Position numbers and translations under genes: made by a program. From Candidatus Krumholzibacteriia bacterium (lineage in GTDB: Bacteria; Krumholzibacteriota; Krumholzibacteriia; G020349025), in assembly GCA_035649275.1 (NCBI GenBank), contig DASRJW010000112.1, forward strand, positions 1 through 8,224: 8,224 bases of DNA, given 5' to 3'. Numbering within the stretch: position 1 is the first letter of the stretch; every line of letters starts with the position of its first letter. Shown here in pieces: positions 6,205-8,224 of this stretch. The notes below the pieces were generated by a model, which was given only the letters and a program-made list of their open reading frames with translations, searched no databases and was not told where the DNA came from.

Positions 6205-6212
6205 AGAGGAGG
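6205..6212 (+). promoter_or_regulatory. Shine-Dalgarno fixing the peptidase start
   Basis: AGAGGAGG lies ten bases before the ATG at 6223. With the signal peptide beginning exactly at that ATG, it fixes the start against a 117-residue in-frame extension. Confidence 0.85.
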
Positions 6213-6222
6213 CCCGAGAGCG

Positions 6223-8124
6223 ATGGATAAACCCCTGTTCCGATCCTTACTACTCTGCGCCCTGGTCGCCCTGTGGGCGGCGGCCGTCCATGCCGCGGAG
6301 CGCAAAGAGATTCCCGCCAAGTTCACCTGGAACCTGGCCGATCTGTACAAAGACGAAGCGGCTTGGACGGCGGCGAAGACCGATCTGGCCAAGCGCATCC
6401 CGGATCTGGCCCGCACTCAGGGACACCTGGGGGATTCGGCGGCCAAGCTCCTCGAAGCGCTCACGGCGGTGATGGGGGTGCAGCAAGAGCTGGGCAAGCT
6501 CTACCCTTACGCTTCCATGCTGAGCGATCAGGACAGCCGCGTCAGCCGTAGCCTGGAGATGCGGCAGGACGCCGAGCGTCTCGGCGTGGAGTTCGGCACC
6601 GCCACGTCGTTCATCACCCCGGAGATCCTCGCCGTGGGTGAGGCGAAGATCCGCGGCTACTTGAGCGCCGAGCCCAAGCTGAAACCGTACGCCCACTACA
6701 TCGATGACATCCTGCGGCGCGGCACGCACACCCTGAGCCCCGCCGAAGAGAAGGTGGCGGCCCAGGCTGGCAATCTCGCCGACGCCGGCCAGGCCTTGCA
6801 CGACATCTTCACCAACGCCGACCTCCCCTATCCGGAGATCACCTTGGCCAGCGGCGAAAAGGTCGTCCTCGACGCAGCCGCATACACGCGCTACCGCGCC
6901 CTTCCGGATCGCGCCGAACGGGACAAGGTCTTCCGCGCCTTCTGGGGCAACTATGCCAAGTACACCCGCACCCTCGGCGTCTCCTTGTACGCCCAGGTGA
7001 AGTCCCACCTCTTCGACAAAGAGGTCCACAAGTACGGCAGCTGCGTCGAAGCGGCCCTCTTCGACTTCAACATCCCCACCAGCGTCTACACGCAGCTGCT
7101 GAGCGACGTGCACGCCAACCTGCCGACGCTGCACCGTTACCTGGCGCTGCGCCAGCGCATGATGGGCGTGGATCAGCTGCGCTACGAGGACCTCTATGCC
7201 TCGATCATCAAGAAGGTGGACCTCACCTACACACCGGAACAAGCGGTGGACCTGACGCTGGCTGCCTCCGCACCCCTCGGCTCCAACTACGTCGCGGTGA
7301 TGAAGAAGGGCTTCGACAGCCGCTGGGTGGACTTCATGCCCTCCACGGGCAAGCGCTCCGGCGCCTACAGCCAGGGCGTGTACGGCGTGCACCCGTACCA
7401 GCTGCTCAATTTCATGGGGCGCTACGAAGACGTTTCGACCTTGGCCCACGAGTACGGCCACTCCATGCACTCTCACCTGGCTGCCGAGGCGCAACCCTTC
7501 GTCACCGCCGACTACCCCATCTTCGTCGCCGAGGTCGCGTCGACGCTGAACGAGAATTTGCTGCTGCACCACCTGCTGGATCGCAAGCAGGACGACGCGA
7601 CACGTCTCTTCCTCCTGGGCAGCTCGCTCGACAACATGCGTCAGACCCTCTTCCGGCAGACGCTCTTCGCCGAGTTCGAGCTGCGCATCCATGAGATGGC
7701 CGAACGCGGCGAGTCCCTGAGCGGCGAGAACATGACCGAGCTGTACCTGGGGCTCCTCAAGGAGTACTACGGGGACGCCAAGGGCGTATGCAAGATCGAC
7801 GATCTCTACGGCGTGGAGTGGTCCTACATCCCCCACTTCTATTACAACTTCTATGTCTATCAGTACGCCACGAGCCTGGTCGCTTCCACTTCCATCGCCA
7901 ACCACATCCGCGACGATGCGGCGGCCAAGAAGACGCAAGCTCGCGATGCCTACGTCAAGATGCTCTCGGCGGGGGGTTCCAAGTACGCGATCGATCTGTT
8001 GAAGGATGCAGGCGTCGACATGACCACCTCGGCGCCCTTCGCGGCCGCCATGCGCGAGATGAACTCGGTCATGGACGAGATCGAGAAGATCCTGAACAAG
8101 AGCGGCGGCAAGATCGGTTCCTGA
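6223..8124 (+). CDS. pepF: Exported M3-family oligoendopeptidase F-like zinc metallopeptidase
   Basis: A 633-residue protein, slightly longer than typical oligoendopeptidase F (about 600) because of an N-terminal signal peptide: MDKPLFR, hydrophobic SLLLCALVALWAAAV, likely cleavage after AVHAA (21-25). The M3 helical part opens with FTWNLADLY (34-42), the usual PepF entry. The zinc site is HEYGH (His409, Glu410 catalytic base, His413) with the third ligand Glu437 in FVAEVAS, 24 residues after the second His as in the family. The late tyrosine-rich substrate element HFYYNFYVYQYAT (538-550) and the terminal LSAGGSKYAIDLLKDAGVDM (581-600) are also intact. The enzyme should cleave short oligopeptides. 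Most PepF proteins are cytoplasmic, so this copy probably works in the periplasm or outside, perhaps in peptide scavenging. It is preceded by a 254-bp gap and followed by a strong hairpin, so it is likely a single-gene unit. Confidence 0.95.
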   Translation: MDKPLFRSLLLCALVALWAAAVHAAERKEIPAKFTWNLADLYKDEAAWTAAKTDLAKRIPDLARTQGHLGDSAAKLLEALTAVMGVQQELGKLYPYASMLSDQDSRVSRSLEMRQDAERLGVEFGTATSFITPEILAVGEAKIRGYLSAEPKLKPYAHYIDDILRRGTHTLSPAEEKVAAQAGNLADAGQALHDIFTNADLPYPEITLASGEKVVLDAAAYTRYRALPDRAERDKVFRAFWGNYAKYTRTLGVSLYAQVKSHLFDKEVHKYGSCVEAALFDFNIPTSVYTQLLSDVHANLPTLHRYLALRQRMMGVDQLRYEDLYASIIKKVDLTYTPEQAVDLTLAASAPLGSNYVAVMKKGFDSRWVDFMPSTGKRSGAYSQGVYGVHPYQLLNFMGRYEDVSTLAHEYGHSMHSHLAAEAQPFVTADYPIFVAEVASTLNENLLLHHLLDRKQDDATRLFLLGSSLDNMRQTLFRQTLFAEFELRIHEMAERGESLSGENMTELYLGLLKEYYGDAKGVCKIDDLYGVEWSYIPHFYYNFYVYQYATSLVASTSIANHIRDDAAAKKTQARDAYVKMLSAGGSKYAIDLLKDAGVDMTTSAPFAAAMREMNSVMDEIEKILNKSGGKIGS

Positions 8125-8135
8125 GTGGGTGTCCA

Positions 8136-8169
8136 GGGCCGCCGGCGGGCATTGCCCCACCGGCGGCCC
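8136..8169 (+). terminator. GC-rich hairpin terminator of the peptidase gene
   Basis: GGGCCGCCGG (8136-8145) pairs perfectly with CCGGCGGCCC (8160-8169), and an inner GGG/CCC adds three pairs after one mismatch, leaving a 6-base loop. It begins 12 bases after the stop codon. Only CTCTTC follows instead of a true T-run, so termination may be partial or need Rho. The remaining bases to 8224 show nothing recognisable. Confidence 0.55.
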
Positions 8170-8224
8170 CTCTTCGACGCCCGCCGCGGTGGCGCGACCG
8201 CCGCTGCCAACGCAAGCCCGCTTC

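Larger units (their letters stand above)
5969..6222 (+). other. Intergenic leader before the M3 peptidase
   Basis: A 254-bp gap between two same-strand genes, without a convincing coding region. The open frame running through it upstream of 6223 has no homology-like sequence and no ribosome binding site. It holds two GC-rich inverted repeats (listed separately) and the peptidase Shine-Dalgarno. TTGTCA (6036-6041) resembles a -35, but no -10 follows at the right distance, so the promoter is not located. Confidence 0.5.

Noticed and set aside
5872-6222. In-frame upstream extension of the peptidase by 117 codons
   Set aside because: It overlaps the end of sfsA and would bury the signal peptide; the Shine-Dalgarno at 6205-6212 points to 6223.
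6250-8160. 636-residue open frame on the minus strand opposite the M3 peptidase
   Set aside because: Same codon-aligned antisense effect of GC-rich coding sequence; no recognisable domain and no ribosome binding site seen, while the plus strand carries an intact HEYGH peptidase.

Overview
High-GC bacterial DNA (about two-thirds G+C by eye), with codon use so GC-biased that long open frames appear opposite the real genes. Five genes are supported: a membrane-anchored Hanks-type Ser/Thr kinase with TolB-like and TPR domains, an AEC-family permease, an exported DNRLRE-domain protein, an SfsA nuclease-like protein fused to a DUF123 (GIY-YIG-like) domain, and an exported M3 oligoendopeptidase. The kinase-TolB-TPR architecture and the DNRLRE protein suggest a Gram-negative environmental lineage such as Acidobacteriota, Gemmatimonadota, Eisenbacteria or Myxococcota. 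This is inference from gene style; no rRNA or marker gene is present.

Layout: the kinase (63-2846, minus) and the permease (3021-3929, plus) diverge from a 174-bp region that holds a candidate promoter for each gene, a perfect 9-bp inverted repeat and an 8-bp direct repeat. The permease converges on the DNRLRE gene (3967-4713, minus), with a 37-bp gap carrying a small hairpin. The DNRLRE gene and the sfsA-DUF123 gene (4763-5968, plus) diverge across only 49 bp, where a near-symmetric TATTCTA element could be a shared -10 for both directions. A 254-bp gap with two GC-rich inverted repeats leads to the M3 peptidase (6223-8124, plus), which ends in a strong 10-bp-stem hairpin. No RNA gene, insertion sequence, CRISPR array or phage gene was seen.

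The genes do not form an obvious pathway, and the alternating strands suggest five separate transcription units. Three products face the envelope or periplasm (kinase sensor half, DNRLRE protein, peptidase) and one is an inner-membrane transporter. The most unusual item is the SfsA-DUF123 fusion, which joins two putative nuclease folds in one 401-residue protein. Two genes (permease and DNRLRE) have a -10-like hexamer 7-8 bases before the ATG and no Shine-Dalgarno, so they may be leaderless, whereas sfsA and the peptidase have strong Shine-Dalgarno sequences.
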